A stretch of DNA of 64,000 nt. It comes from Clostridia bacterium. GTDB taxonomy: Bacteria; Bacillota; Clostridia; Oscillospirales; CAG-272. The stretch spans positions 19,875 to 83,874 of the forward strand of contig JAFSYU010000010.1 of the NCBI GenBank assembly GCA_017443595.1, read 5' to 3'. This document shows, piece by piece, positions 45,088 through 53,486 of the stretch; within the stretch, counting starts at the first letter, position 1; the number at the start of each line of letters is the position of its first letter. The notes beneath the pieces were generated by a model that searched no databases, was not told the DNA's origin, and saw nothing but the letters and a program-made list of their open reading frames with translations. Both the position numbers and the translations under genes were made by a program.

Positions 45088-46107
45088 TTACGTTTTATTA
45101 TTTCTCGCGCAAAGCACGTTTTCGTACAGTTTACCGTCGTTTGTGAAATAGTTATACGATCTGCAGCCGCCCGCGCAGAGCATACCCACGGGGCAGTTGG
45201 CGCATTTGCCCGTCAGCATATCGACTCTGAACTTACGGTTATACGCAAACGCGTTTTCATCGTTCCATATGTCGGCAAGGCTGCGCTGCCGCAGATTTCC
45301 CTCAATAAAACGCTCGTCGTACATTGACTCGCAGCCGCGCACGTTTCCGACGCTGTCTATACCTATTGAAGTCAGACCCGCTCCGCAGCCGGTGAAGCAC
45401 GCGCCGGGGTTGCCGCGCATTATCGGTTCGTCCTCCGTGTAATATCCGATATTATCGGCAATACCCATTGAAAACGGAGACGTGCCGCGGTTTTTCGATA
45501 TGAAATCTATGACGTACCGCGCGTCAAAGGCGACGTCAACGCCGTTTTTCTTCGCGTTTCCCATGGGCGAGCAAGCCTGCAGCTGCCAGGCGAAGATCGG
45601 ATATTTTTTAAGCGTTTCATAAAGCTCCGGCAGACGTCTGTAATTGTCCGAGCGCAGCGCGCTTATGACGGACGTCGGTATACCGTTTGACGTAAGTCTT
45701 TCTATCGCGGCTATCGCACGGTCATAACTGCCCGACTGTCTGAACGCGTCGTGAACGTCGGCGGGGCCGTCAAGCGAAACGGCGACGGATTCTATACGGC
45801 AGCCTTTAAGCACGTTTATTATCCCGTCGCTCATTGTATAACCGTTTGTGATTATGCAGACGTTTATATTGCGTGACGTAAGAGATCTGACTATCGTCTG
45901 CCAGTCGGAACGCATGAAGACCTCGCCGCCTATCATGGAAACGCGGCGGCAGCCGAGCTCGTAAAGCTGGCGTGAAACGTCCTCGCATTCTTTTGTCGAA
46001 AGCTCGTTTTCACGCGCTTTTCCGCCGCATGAGCCGCAGTAAGCGCACGAAAAACAGCAGGCGAGAGTTATCTCCCACACACAGCTTTTCAGCCTGTATC
46101 CGCTCAT
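45088..46107 (-). CDS. radical SAM/SPASM enzyme, putative peptide maturase
   Basis: 339-aa radical SAM enzyme. The cluster motif is Cys17-x3-Cys21-x2-Cys24 right after the start, and GGEVF near residue 60 marks the SAM site. A full SPASM region follows: C-x12-GNVRGC, then CANCPVGMLCAGGC (CxxC-x5-C-x3-C) and a last Cys near the C-terminus. SPASM enzymes modify ribosomal peptides or activate enzymes such as sulfatases. The ATG at 46107 overlaps the stop of the YAGP-repeat gene (ATGA), so that protein is the obvious candidate substrate. An earlier in-frame ATG at 46125 is possible. No RiPP-recognition domain is seen at its short N-terminus. Confidence 0.88.
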   Translation of the reverse strand: MSGYRLKSCVWEITLACCFSCAYCGSCGGKARENELSTKECEDVSRQLYELGCRRVSMIGGEVFMRSDWQTIVRSLTSRNINVCIITNGYTMSDGIINVLKGCRIESVAVSLDGPADVHDAFRQSGSYDRAIAAIERLTSNGIPTSVISALRSDNYRRLPELYETLKKYPIFAWQLQACSPMGNAKKNGVDVAFDARYVIDFISKNRGTSPFSMGIADNIGYYTEDEPIMRGNPGACFTGCGAGLTSIGIDSVGNVRGCESMYDERFIEGNLRQRSLADIWNDENAFAYNRKFRVDMLTGKCANCPVGMLCAGGCRSYNYFTNDGKLYENVLCARNNKT

Positions 46108-46751
46108 TTCAGAAGCGCTCCGCATTCGGGGCAGAATTTAGAATCTGCGATCAGCTCGGAACCGCACGTCGGACAGAACTTTTTCTTCGGGAACGCCGCG
46201 CCGCATTTACCGCAGAATTTGGCTTTGTCCGGCATTTCCGCGCCGCACGCGGCGCATATTTTTTTCTTTTCCTGTACCGGCTGCTGCGTGAACTGCATCA
46301 TACCTGTAAAGACTCCGCCGTTGTTCGGCTGCGGTCCGGCGTACGCCATCATATACTGAGGACCGGCGTAGACCGCCTCATAAGGTTTATTCCATCTGTC
46401 GTCAGACATCGCTTTTAAAGCTTCCGGCGGAAACGCCGGCTTTTCCGGTTTTTCGGGTTCCGGCTCAGGTTCTTTTTCCTCTTCCGGTTCTTTTTCTTCT
46501 TCCGGTTCTTTTTCTTCTTCGGGAACGGTGTCCGGATCTTCTTTAAAGCCGAAATACTCGGGTCCGGCGTAAACGCAGGCAAATTCATTCATATCCGGCT
46601 CTCTCGGCTTTTCCGTTTCTGGCGCCGGTTCTTTAATTTCCTCCGGCTCATCAGGATCTTCGCCGTCAATCTCGTCCATCATGCCCGGTCCGGCGTAAAC
46701 GTCTTCAAACTCAGCCGGATCACCTTTTTTGTTGTTCGGATACGCTGCCAT
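46104..46751 (-). CDS. YAGP-repeat protein with double zinc ribbon
   Basis: 215-aa soluble protein. The tetrapeptide YAGP occurs four times, at residues 19-22, 61-64, 128-131 and 137-140. It is three times preceded by an acidic or aromatic residue, a spacer residue and Val (EDVYAGP, ACVYAGP, EAVYAGP), and usually followed by an aromatic or Met pair. Between the copies are Pro/Glu/Lys-rich spacers with a threefold EEEKEP repeat (about 78-100). The C-terminus has two zinc ribbons (CAACG...CGKCG and CPTCG...CPECG, about 168-212). It starts directly at the stop of rnhA and overlaps the radical SAM gene. A multi-core precursor or scaffold modified by that enzyme is an inference. I know of no named family with this design. 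Confidence 0.8.
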   Translation of the reverse strand: MAAYPNNKKGDPAEFEDVYAGPGMMDEIDGEDPDEPEEIKEPAPETEKPREPDMNEFACVYAGPEYFGFKEDPDTVPEEEKEPEEEKEPEEEKEPEPEPEKPEKPAFPPEALKAMSDDRWNKPYEAVYAGPQYMMAYAGPQPNNGGVFTGMMQFTQQPVQEKKKICAACGAEMPDKAKFCGKCGAAFPKKKFCPTCGSELIADSKFCPECGALLK

Positions 46752-47201
46752 TTATATATCCTCCTTTTGATATTTTTCCGCTTCCGATCTTGCAAGAGCG
46801 TCGCATCTTTCGTTATACGGATGTCCCGCGTGACCTTTTATCCAGGTGTAAGTAATTTTATGCGGCTCTACCGCGTCCAAAAGCCTGCTCCATAACTCCA
46901 CGTTCAAAGCCGGTTTGCCGTCAGACTTGCGCCAGCCGCACGTCCGCCACTGTTTTGCCCAGCCCTGACTAAGTCCGTCAATAACGTATTTTGAATCTGA
47001 GCAGAACGTGACCTCGCACGGTCTTTTCAGCAGCTCAAGCGCGGATATCGCGCCTAAAAGCTCCATTCTGTTGTTGGTAGTGTCCGCTTCTCCGCCGGAA
47101 ACGAGCTTTTCTTTGCCGCGGCAAACGAGTATCGCCGCCCAGCCGCCCGGTCCGGGATTGGACAAACAGGAACCGTCCGTATATATTTCAACTTTATCCA
47201 T
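46752..47201 (-). CDS. rnhA: ribonuclease HI
   Basis: 149-aa RNase HI, cutting the RNA strand of RNA-DNA hybrids. Acidic active-site residues are seen in TDGS (Asp near 9), NNRMEL (Glu near 47), SDSKY (Asp near 69) and ERCDALA (Asp near 133); the GHAG loop is also present. Full normal length. It sits in an operon between a surface lipoprotein and the YAGP protein, an odd mix that may be chance. Confidence 0.95.
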   Translation of the reverse strand: MDKVEIYTDGSCLSNPGPGGWAAILVCRGKEKLVSGGEADTTNNRMELLGAISALELLKRPCEVTFCSDSKYVIDGLSQGWAKQWRTCGWRKSDGKPALNVELWSRLLDAVEPHKITYTWIKGHAGHPYNERCDALARSEAEKYQKEDI

Positions 47202-47223
47202 GCGTATATTTGATCAGCCGATA

Positions 47224-48012
47224 TCACGGAGCAACGGCGCCGTACAGAGCGATCGCGGGAGCGGGAAGCGTATTTTCGTTAGTTCCGGCGTTTCCGGCCA
47301 CGCTTATTTCAACGTCGCCTTCCTCGGCTGATCCGAGCACGAAATACGAGCCTTCATCAAAATCAAATCTTATTGTGTACGTGCCTTTGGAATACGCTTT
47401 ACTGAAGTTTACCTGAACAAAGCCGTTAGCGTCGTTTTCATGGTCGCCTATGATCTCAACGTCCTGCGATTCAAGCTCATCGCCGTAATTGTCAAGCAGG
47501 CTTATCCTGAGTATAGCGGAAGGCGCCGCTCCGGCGTAGCACGCCATTACAAATCCGTCAAACGCGTTGGGAGTGATAAAATTCACGTCTATGCTCCAGT
47601 TTTCAACGTTGGGGTCGATCACCGGACCCATCCACCAGCCCGTCGGGAACGGACCGCCGGATTTGCAAAGCCACGTGTTGGGATCTTTTTCGCCGGACGC
47701 CGCGGCTGTCGTCTCAGCCTCGGTCTCGGTCTCTGTCTCTGTTTCGGTTTCGGTTACGGCTTCCGTTTCTGTTTCGGTTTCCGTCACGGTTTCTGTTTCG
47801 GTTTCCGTCACGGTTTCTGTTTCCGTTTCCGTCGCGGTTTCGGTTTCTGTTTCGGTCTGTGCCTCCGTAACTGTATCGGACTCTGTAACAGCGGTAGTTT
47901 GATCTGCCACGGTAGCGTTATCCGTGACGCTGTCAGCGGTGTTATTTCCGCCGCAGGAAACAAGAGATACGGACAATATGATGATCAGAATATAAACAAA
48001 TACCTTTTTCAT
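47224..48012 (-). CDS. lipoprotein with Thr-Glu repeat linker and beta-sandwich domain
   Basis: 262-aa lipoprotein with lipobox LVSC (Cys20). A Thr/Glu repeat linker (about 52-102, TETETE pattern) is followed by a C-terminal beta-rich domain of about 150 residues (WSIDVNFITPNAFDGFVMACYAG onward) that resembles a carbohydrate-binding sandwich but is not assigned. It has a consensus promoter at 48043-48071 and is the first gene of the unit leading into rnhA. The linker DNA is a low-complexity repeat of 6-bp units and may vary in length. Confidence 0.75.
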   Translation of the reverse strand: MKKVFVYILIIILSVSLVSCGGNNTADSVTDNATVADQTTAVTESDTVTEAQTETETETATETETETVTETETETVTETETETEAVTETETETETETEAETTAAASGEKDPNTWLCKSGGPFPTGWWMGPVIDPNVENWSIDVNFITPNAFDGFVMACYAGAAPSAILRISLLDNYGDELESQDVEIIGDHENDANGFVQVNFSKAYSKGTYTIRFDFDEGSYFVLGSAEEGDVEISVAGNAGTNENTLPAPAIALYGAVAP

Positions 48013-48042
48013 AAAACTTTCCTTTCAAAAATTATTTATTTC

Positions 48043-48071
48043 ATTATATCATTTATACCGGCTTTTGTCAA
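48043..48071 (-). promoter_or_regulatory. promoter of the lipoprotein-rnhA-YAGP-rSAM operon
   Basis: Minus strand TTGACA (48066-48071) and TATAAT (48043-48048) with a 17-bp spacer; full consensus. Confidence 0.85.
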
Positions 48072-48127
48072 CTTGTTCTCCGTAATGTTTTGAATTTAAA
48101 TGTAAAGCGGCAAACACCGTTAGTTTT

Positions 48128-49327
48128 TTAATTCGGTAAAGATTTTTTGCTTTGTTTTTTTGCTTCTTTTATCTCTCCCGCACCTTTGAGCGTCAGTTTA
48201 GTTATCACGGGTCCTGCAAGCTCGTATATCAGCGTGGCGCACAGTATGACGGCGCGTATCTGGTCCGCGTAAGCCGGCGCGGCTGTCTGCGCAACGAGCG
48301 TAAGACCTATAGCAACGCCCGCCTGAGGAATGAGCGCGGGACCTAAAAATCTGCGCACGGTCTTCGGCGCTTTCATTATCACGGCTCCGAGCCATGCTCC
48401 GCCCATCTTGCCGACTACTCTTGCAAAAACGTAAATTATGCCTATCAGACCTATCTGCGGCAGTATCGTAACGTTCAGCGCCGCGCCGCTCGTCGCAAAG
48501 AACAGCAAAAACAGCGCGGGCGTCACGCCGTCCGCAACGGCTAAAATGCTGTCGGCTTCATCCGAAATATTGCAAAGCACCGCGCCGCACGCCATGCACG
48601 CCAGAAGCGACGACCAGCCGAGCAGATTTGCAATGCCGGAGCAGGCGAATACGATGCCGACCGTGATTATCTGTCTGTTGCTTGCTTTTTTAAAGAATTT
48701 GAGCGGCAGTTTGAATATAAAGCCGCACGCCGCGCCTAAGATCAGGGCGCCGAAGATCTCAATAAGCGGCATATATATCGTTTTTGCCTCAAATTTGCCG
48801 CCGCCTATGACGGAGGCTATCGCAACGCAGACGGAAAACGCCGTCAAAGCGACCGCGTCGTCAAGCGCGACGACGGAGACGAGAGTGTCCGTGACCGGAC
48901 CTTTTGCGCCATACTGCTTTATGACCATAAGCGTTGCCGCCGGAGCCGTCGCCGCGGCTATCGCGCCTAATATAACGGCAAGCTGCGGATCCGTTCCTAC
49001 GGCTAAAAGCACGCCCTGAACGGCAAAAACGGCAAAGAGCGATTCAAATATCGCGATAACGACCGGCGTCATGCCGACTTTTTTCAAATAAGAGCGCTTG
49101 AAGCCGCAGCCTATGGTGAACGCGATAAAAGCGAGCGCCATATCGGATATGACGTCGAAATCGTTTACAACTTCAAGCGGTATGACTTTCGTAACGTACG
49201 GACCGAGCACAAGACCGGCTATGAGATATCCCGTGACGTTCGGAAGCTTTATCAGTTTTACAAGTCTGCCGCAAAGCAGGCCCGCTATAAGTAAAATGCC
49301 TAAGTATAATAACGTATTGAGGTGCAA
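48128..49327 (-). CDS. cation/proton antiporter, CPA2 family
   Basis: 399-aa membrane protein with about 12-13 helices. The ion-binding pair is seen in VVALDDAVALTAF near residue 155, and the helix LPNVTGYLIAGLVLGPYV near residue 28 is typical of CPA2 Na+(K+)/H+ exchangers. There is no C-terminal TrkA-N/RCK domain; instead a separate PII-like protein is encoded just upstream (15-bp gap). It probably exchanges Na+ or K+ for H+ under control of that partner. Confidence 0.88.
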   Translation of the reverse strand: MHLNTLLYLGILLIAGLLCGRLVKLIKLPNVTGYLIAGLVLGPYVTKVIPLEVVNDFDVISDMALAFIAFTIGCGFKRSYLKKVGMTPVVIAIFESLFAVFAVQGVLLAVGTDPQLAVILGAIAAATAPAATLMVIKQYGAKGPVTDTLVSVVALDDAVALTAFSVCVAIASVIGGGKFEAKTIYMPLIEIFGALILGAACGFIFKLPLKFFKKASNRQIITVGIVFACSGIANLLGWSSLLACMACGAVLCNISDEADSILAVADGVTPALFLLFFATSGAALNVTILPQIGLIGIIYVFARVVGKMGGAWLGAVIMKAPKTVRRFLGPALIPQAGVAIGLTLVAQTAAPAYADQIRAVILCATLIYELAGPVITKLTLKGAGEIKEAKKQSKKSLPN

Positions 49328-49342
49328 CGGTATCGCTTCCTT

Positions 49343-49690
49343 TCATTCGCTGTGCGAGATCCCCTCGATATAAAGCAGGGGGACCGAGAACATTATCGCG
49401 CTGTCCGGCTCGTTCAGGTCGCCGACTATACGGCGCACGGCGTCCTTCGCTTTTTCCGCCATTTCATCCGAGCAGACGATAAATACAGTTTTTGATTCGG
49501 AGTGGCTGACGTCGAAAAACGCGCGGAAACTGCTTATAAAATGGCTTTCCTCGTGCTCCGCCAGAGCGTGCGCCATACCGACGGAGCTTATTACGGTAGC
49601 TCCGCTTACTCCTACTTTTTCAAATTCATCCAAGAGCCTGTCTAAAAGCTCTATTTTGTTTAAAACGGTGACTAAAACCTGATTATACAT
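49343..49690 (-). CDS. PII-like signalling protein
   Basis: 115-aa protein with the beta-alpha-beta ferredoxin-like pattern of PII-like trimers (MYNQVLVTVLNKIELLDRLLDEFEKVGVSGATVISSVGM; later KTVFIVCSDEMAEKAKDAVRRIVGDL). The classic PII uridylylation loop is absent. It is cotranscribed with the antiporter and likely senses a nucleotide or ion to gate it. The ligand is unknown. Confidence 0.75.
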   Translation of the reverse strand: MYNQVLVTVLNKIELLDRLLDEFEKVGVSGATVISSVGMAHALAEHEESHFISSFRAFFDVSHSESKTVFIVCSDEMAEKAKDAVRRIVGDLNEPDSAIMFSVPLLYIEGISHSE

Positions 49691-49722
49691 TTGTAAAGTC
49701 TCCTTTTCTTATTTTCAAGTAT

Positions 49723-49751
49723 ATTATAGCACGCATATTGCATTATTTCAA
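49723..49751 (-). promoter_or_regulatory. promoter of the PII-like/antiporter operon
   Basis: Minus strand TTGAAA (49746-49751) and TATAAT (49723-49728), 17 bp apart. Confidence 0.8.
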
Positions 49752-49817
49752 CACTTAATTTAAACAATTATAACTTTATATTTTTAAATTAATGGGGTAG
49801 TTTTTACTTTGTTGATG

Positions 49818-49846
49818 TTGACTTATACTTTTTATTCTGTTATACT
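49818..49846 (+). promoter_or_regulatory. promoter of the lipoprotein/glycosidase operon
   Basis: TTGACT (49818-49823) and TATACT (49841-49846) with a 17-bp spacer, 23 bp before the TTG start at 49870. Confidence 0.75.
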
Positions 49847-49869
49847 TTCTTAAACGGAGGAATACAGCC

Positions 49870-50964
49870 TTGAAAAAATTTTTATGTTTAGTACTTTCAA
49901 TTATAAGTTTAACACTGTGTGCCTGTCAGTCCGACACAAACATCGCAGCCGTATACGACGAGCCCGGCAGGATACCTACGCATGTCTGCCGGCTTGACCC
50001 GTCGTCAGCTGACGATACGAGGCTCGCTCTTTTGCTGCGCAAATACGACGAGTCCGCTTCCGTCGTCGCCGTATCGGACGGGCCGGGCGGCGAAATGACC
50101 GCGGTATATTCGCTGCCGGACTCCGTTATGACGTACGAGATCACGGCAAACGAGGGACTGATCGCGTTTTACGAGCTTACAACGTATTCCGACGGCAGCG
50201 TCAATTACGCTCTCAAAGTCATAGACACTAACAATAACAACAAAGTACATTCTCCGTATAAAAAAACGGTAACGGATGAAAACGATATACAAACGCGTTT
50301 CATCGCCGTATATGACGGCTGTGTTTACTACCTAACAAAATCAAATCTGCTCGGCCGCTGCCGCGTTATGAAATATTCCGTAAAGGACAAAGAGCTGACG
50401 GAATATCTCGGCTTTGATTTTACGGAAAACGAAATGACGGCCGGCAGCTCCTGCACGTTCATATCCGAAAAATCCGGATACCTTACCTGCGGAGTAGTTG
50501 ACGGCAACAGGACCGTACTTAAAACGTACGATCTGAAAACAAACGAGCTTGTCCGCGAAAAGCAGCTGCCGTACGGCGCCACGCTGGTATACATGGCGGA
50601 TCACGATTACGCCGCCGGCACGTACGCGATGTATTATATCTCCGCGCAGGGCGACGAGCGTGTAGCGGTGTTCTCATACGAAGACGCGGACGTCACGGAT
50701 CTGCTCAAGATGGATGAAAACACGTACGTCAACCGTGAGGAAGTGCGGCTGGAAAACGGCAAGGTATATTTTGAGATCCAGGACACCTCAAAAGAATCCC
50801 CGTACGATCAGTTCACCGGCATGGCGGCAGATACAGTCAGCAAGATCATTGAAGAATACGAGGGCTGCATAAGGCTGTTTTTAAACAAAGACGCGGCATA
50901 TATTCTCTGCTTTGACAAAAAGTCCGGAAGCGAAAAAATGATACTTAAAAAATCAGTCGGATAA
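49870..50964 (+). CDS. lipoprotein, possible beta-propeller
   Basis: 364-aa lipoprotein with lipobox LCAC near residue 19. The rest is beta-rich with repeated strand patterns and short turns (CVYYLTKSNLLGRCRVMKYSV, ESGYLTCGVVDGNRTVLKTYDL style), as in secreted beta-propellers, but no named family is clear. The start is TTG, decided by ACGGAGG at about 49854. It lies 18 bp before the glycosidase gene and may bind the same sugar. Confidence 0.68.
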   Translation: MKKFLCLVLSIISLTLCACQSDTNIAAVYDEPGRIPTHVCRLDPSSADDTRLALLLRKYDESASVVAVSDGPGGEMTAVYSLPDSVMTYEITANEGLIAFYELTTYSDGSVNYALKVIDTNNNNKVHSPYKKTVTDENDIQTRFIAVYDGCVYYLTKSNLLGRCRVMKYSVKDKELTEYLGFDFTENEMTAGSSCTFISEKSGYLTCGVVDGNRTVLKTYDLKTNELVREKQLPYGATLVYMADHDYAAGTYAMYYISAQGDERVAVFSYEDADVTDLLKMDENTYVNREEVRLENGKVYFEIQDTSKESPYDQFTGMAADTVSKIIEEYEGCIRLFLNKDAAYILCFDKKSGSEKMILKKSVG

Positions 50965-50982
50965 AGCAAAAGGAGAAAAAAC

Positions 50983-53055
50983 ATGACGAAATACGAACTT
51001 CCGTTTAAAATAGTACACGGATTTGATTTTCCGGATGAAATGCCGGAGGATGAAGTGCGTGAAAATATAAAAAACCGCCTTTTATCGCTGAAAGAAAAAG
51101 GATTCGGCGGCATTGTGACGAACGTTGCTTTCAGGGATTATCTTAAAAGCGAGCGTTTATGGCGCGTATTCGATATAGTTTTAGAGCAAGCGAAAGAAAA
51201 CGATATGCGCGTATGGTTATACGATGAGGACGGCTACCCGAGCGGAGGCGCGGGCGGTCTTACGATAGAAGAAAACCCGGATTTTGAAGCAAGAGCCGTC
51301 GTCATGATGCACGCTTTTATAAAGCCGGGACAGTCAGTCACGTTTGAATTCCCGCGCGGACACGAATTCGCGCTTGCCGCCGTGTCGTATAAAGTCAAAA
51401 ACGAAGATATTTCACGTCTTGACGCGGAAAGAGCGTATAAACGCTTTGACGTTTACGGCAAAACGGACGATCTGACCGTAAAAAACGACACGGAAAGTCT
51501 GCTTTTCGCCGCGTATTTTATCAAAAAGCACGTTTACGAGGGCACGCACGCGGAGCATAACGTATGCGAATGCCGCCGTTATATCGACATAACGAATCAC
51601 GACGCGGTAAGAGCGTTTATAAAGAACACTTACGAGGAATATACGAAAAGATATAAAGACAAATACGCCGGCGGCAAGCGCGAAAACGGGCTTATTGAAG
51701 CCATGTTCACGGATGAGCCGTCGCTCATGGGCGTGTATCTGAACGCCGGACTTTATCCGAACTCCGTCCACGATGAATACGACGATACGCTGCCGCTTTA
51801 CCCGATGACGACGTGGGGCAAAAACATAGACAACCGCTTGATGACAAGATACGGTATAAACATTTACGATAATTTGATTTATCTTTTCGGCGTGGATACA
51901 CAAGCCGCGCGCGAAGTGCGCCGCGCGTGGTATACGGAGCTTAGCCGGCTCGTTGAGACGGCGTATTTTGAGCAGATCTCCGACTACTGTTATTCCGCCG
52001 GTCTGCCGTTCTCCGGCCACATCCTGCTTGAGGACGATATAAGACTTCATCCGCTGTTCGAGGGCAATTATTTCTCGCTATTACGTCACATGCATTATCC
52101 CGGCATAGATATGCTGCAGTCCATACCGGAGACGGTCTACGATATGGCGTTCACGCCTAAGCTCATATCGTCTATAGCGTTCAACTACGGCAGAGAGCAC
52201 GTTATGAGCGAGGTGTCGGCGCACGCGCAGGGCGGCAATGTAACGGACGCGCAGATGCTCTGCTCACAGCTCATACAGTACGCCTACGGCGTAGACACAT
52301 TCACGTCGTACTATGCCGAAAACTTTATGGAACCGGAAAAATATAATAAGTATAACCGCTGCATCGGCGCGGTGGACGAAAATATGCGCGGCAAGGATTT
52401 TACTTCTATTGCGTTATATTATCCCTACGACACGATAGCCGTAAACACGACGACTTCCATAGACGGTTTAAGCAAAGACGGCGATATGGCAAACGTGAAA
52501 AACGCCTGCGCCGACGGACTTATGAGGACGGTGAAGGAGCTTAACGACAATCAAGCCGTTTATCATTTCGTCGATCTGCAGCTGCTTGAAAAGTCGGACA
52601 CGTCGGAGGGCTTTATAGATACACCGCTTTATAACGGTGTGTTCTTTGAGTCTCTGCTCATCCCGCCCTGCACGCTTACCGACCGTGAAAAAGAGGTGAT
52701 CAGCCGTATGAGGCTTGACGGCGTACACGTATATTTCGCGGAGGACTGCGGTTTTACGGCGGAGGATACGGACGCGATAATCTGCTTAGGCGTTGAGGAC
52801 GCCGTGGCCGCCGCGCAGTCCGAGGGCAAGCCGTTCAAGGTAAGCGGAGATCATAAAGGTATAGCCGCGCTTTACCGAAACGGCAACCTGCTCCTCGTCA
52901 ACGCGGAAAACAGGGATAAACAGATATACGTCGACGTCGGCTCGGACGCCTCCGACGTATACGATCCGCTGAATGAAGACTACATATTCGCCGAAAAAAC
53001 GGCGACCACCCTCGCTTTCACCCTTAAAGCCTACGCGGCGGTGATAATAAAATAA
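50983..53055 (+). CDS. glycoside hydrolase, GH106-like (alpha-L-rhamnosidase-related)
   Basis: 690-aa TIM-barrel glycosidase. The block VWLYDEDGYPSGGAGG near residue 75 and MFTDEPSLMG near residue 245 (candidate catalytic Glu) are typical of GH106-related enzymes. The C-terminal part is a beta-sandwich. There is no signal peptide, so it is probably cytoplasmic. It follows a surface lipoprotein gene behind AAAGGAGAAA. The exact family and sugar are uncertain; related uncharacterised glycosidase families share these blocks. Confidence 0.75.
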   Translation: MTKYELPFKIVHGFDFPDEMPEDEVRENIKNRLLSLKEKGFGGIVTNVAFRDYLKSERLWRVFDIVLEQAKENDMRVWLYDEDGYPSGGAGGLTIEENPDFEARAVVMMHAFIKPGQSVTFEFPRGHEFALAAVSYKVKNEDISRLDAERAYKRFDVYGKTDDLTVKNDTESLLFAAYFIKKHVYEGTHAEHNVCECRRYIDITNHDAVRAFIKNTYEEYTKRYKDKYAGGKRENGLIEAMFTDEPSLMGVYLNAGLYPNSVHDEYDDTLPLYPMTTWGKNIDNRLMTRYGINIYDNLIYLFGVDTQAAREVRRAWYTELSRLVETAYFEQISDYCYSAGLPFSGHILLEDDIRLHPLFEGNYFSLLRHMHYPGIDMLQSIPETVYDMAFTPKLISSIAFNYGREHVMSEVSAHAQGGNVTDAQMLCSQLIQYAYGVDTFTSYYAENFMEPEKYNKYNRCIGAVDENMRGKDFTSIALYYPYDTIAVNTTTSIDGLSKDGDMANVKNACADGLMRTVKELNDNQAVYHFVDLQLLEKSDTSEGFIDTPLYNGVFFESLLIPPCTLTDREKEVISRMRLDGVHVYFAEDCGFTAEDTDAIICLGVEDAVAAAQSEGKPFKVSGDHKGIAALYRNGNLLLVNAENRDKQIYVDVGSDASDVYDPLNEDYIFAEKTATTLAFTLKAYAAVIIK

Positions 53056-53073
53056 ATAAAATTATGAAAAGAC

Positions 53074-53439
53074 TTGATTTTTTGATCTAAATGGTATAAA
53101 ATAGTATTTAAATTTATTTGATTTCAAAGGTGTCGCTTCGCGACGTTCTTTGGGGGTGCCCACCCCTCACGGCTCGGCTGACGCCTCGCCACCCCCAAAC
53201 CCCCTGTTCCCCTCCATCACAGATGGGGCGACGCGCGGGGAGACTTGCAGGTGCGAGCATTGCTCGCCCGCCGTTTCTTCCGGGGTTAGATACGTTATTC
53301 CAATTCGCCTCATCCACCGCATCCCGCGAACCCCCAAAGTGAAACTCTGACAATGAAGATACACCTTTTCAGAGAAATTGTTTAAAACCATTTGATTTTA
53401 AAACCCCTTGATTTTTTATATAAACTGGTATAAAGTAGT
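53074..53439. repeat. GC-rich intergenic element between two copies of a promoter-like repeat
   Basis: A 33-bp direct repeat, TTGATTTTTT-N8-TGGTATAAARTAGT, occurs at 53074-53106 and 53407-53439. Each copy carries an extended -10 (TGG then TATAAA). Between them, 53125-53350 is GC-rich and full of hairpins: GTCGC/GCGAC, TTTGGGGGTG pairing with CACCCCCAAA, and GCGAGC/GCTCGC. No gene is convincing in it. This covers the 430-bp gap between the glycosidase and the large secreted protein. Confidence 0.55.
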
Positions 53440-53486
53440 TATAATATAAAGCTTGCACAATGATCGAAAAAAAAGGAGTAATGATT

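Noticed and set aside
47440..48093. Plus-strand open frames rich in Phe, Gly, Cys and Ser-Val across the lipoprotein gene
   Set aside because: Shadows of the TE-repeat lipoprotein on the minus strand, which has a promoter, lipobox and ribosome site.
53114..53391. Several open frames of 65-80 codons in the GC-rich intergenic element
   Set aside because: They occur on both strands over hairpins, lack ribosome sites and have low-complexity Pro/Arg/Ser composition.
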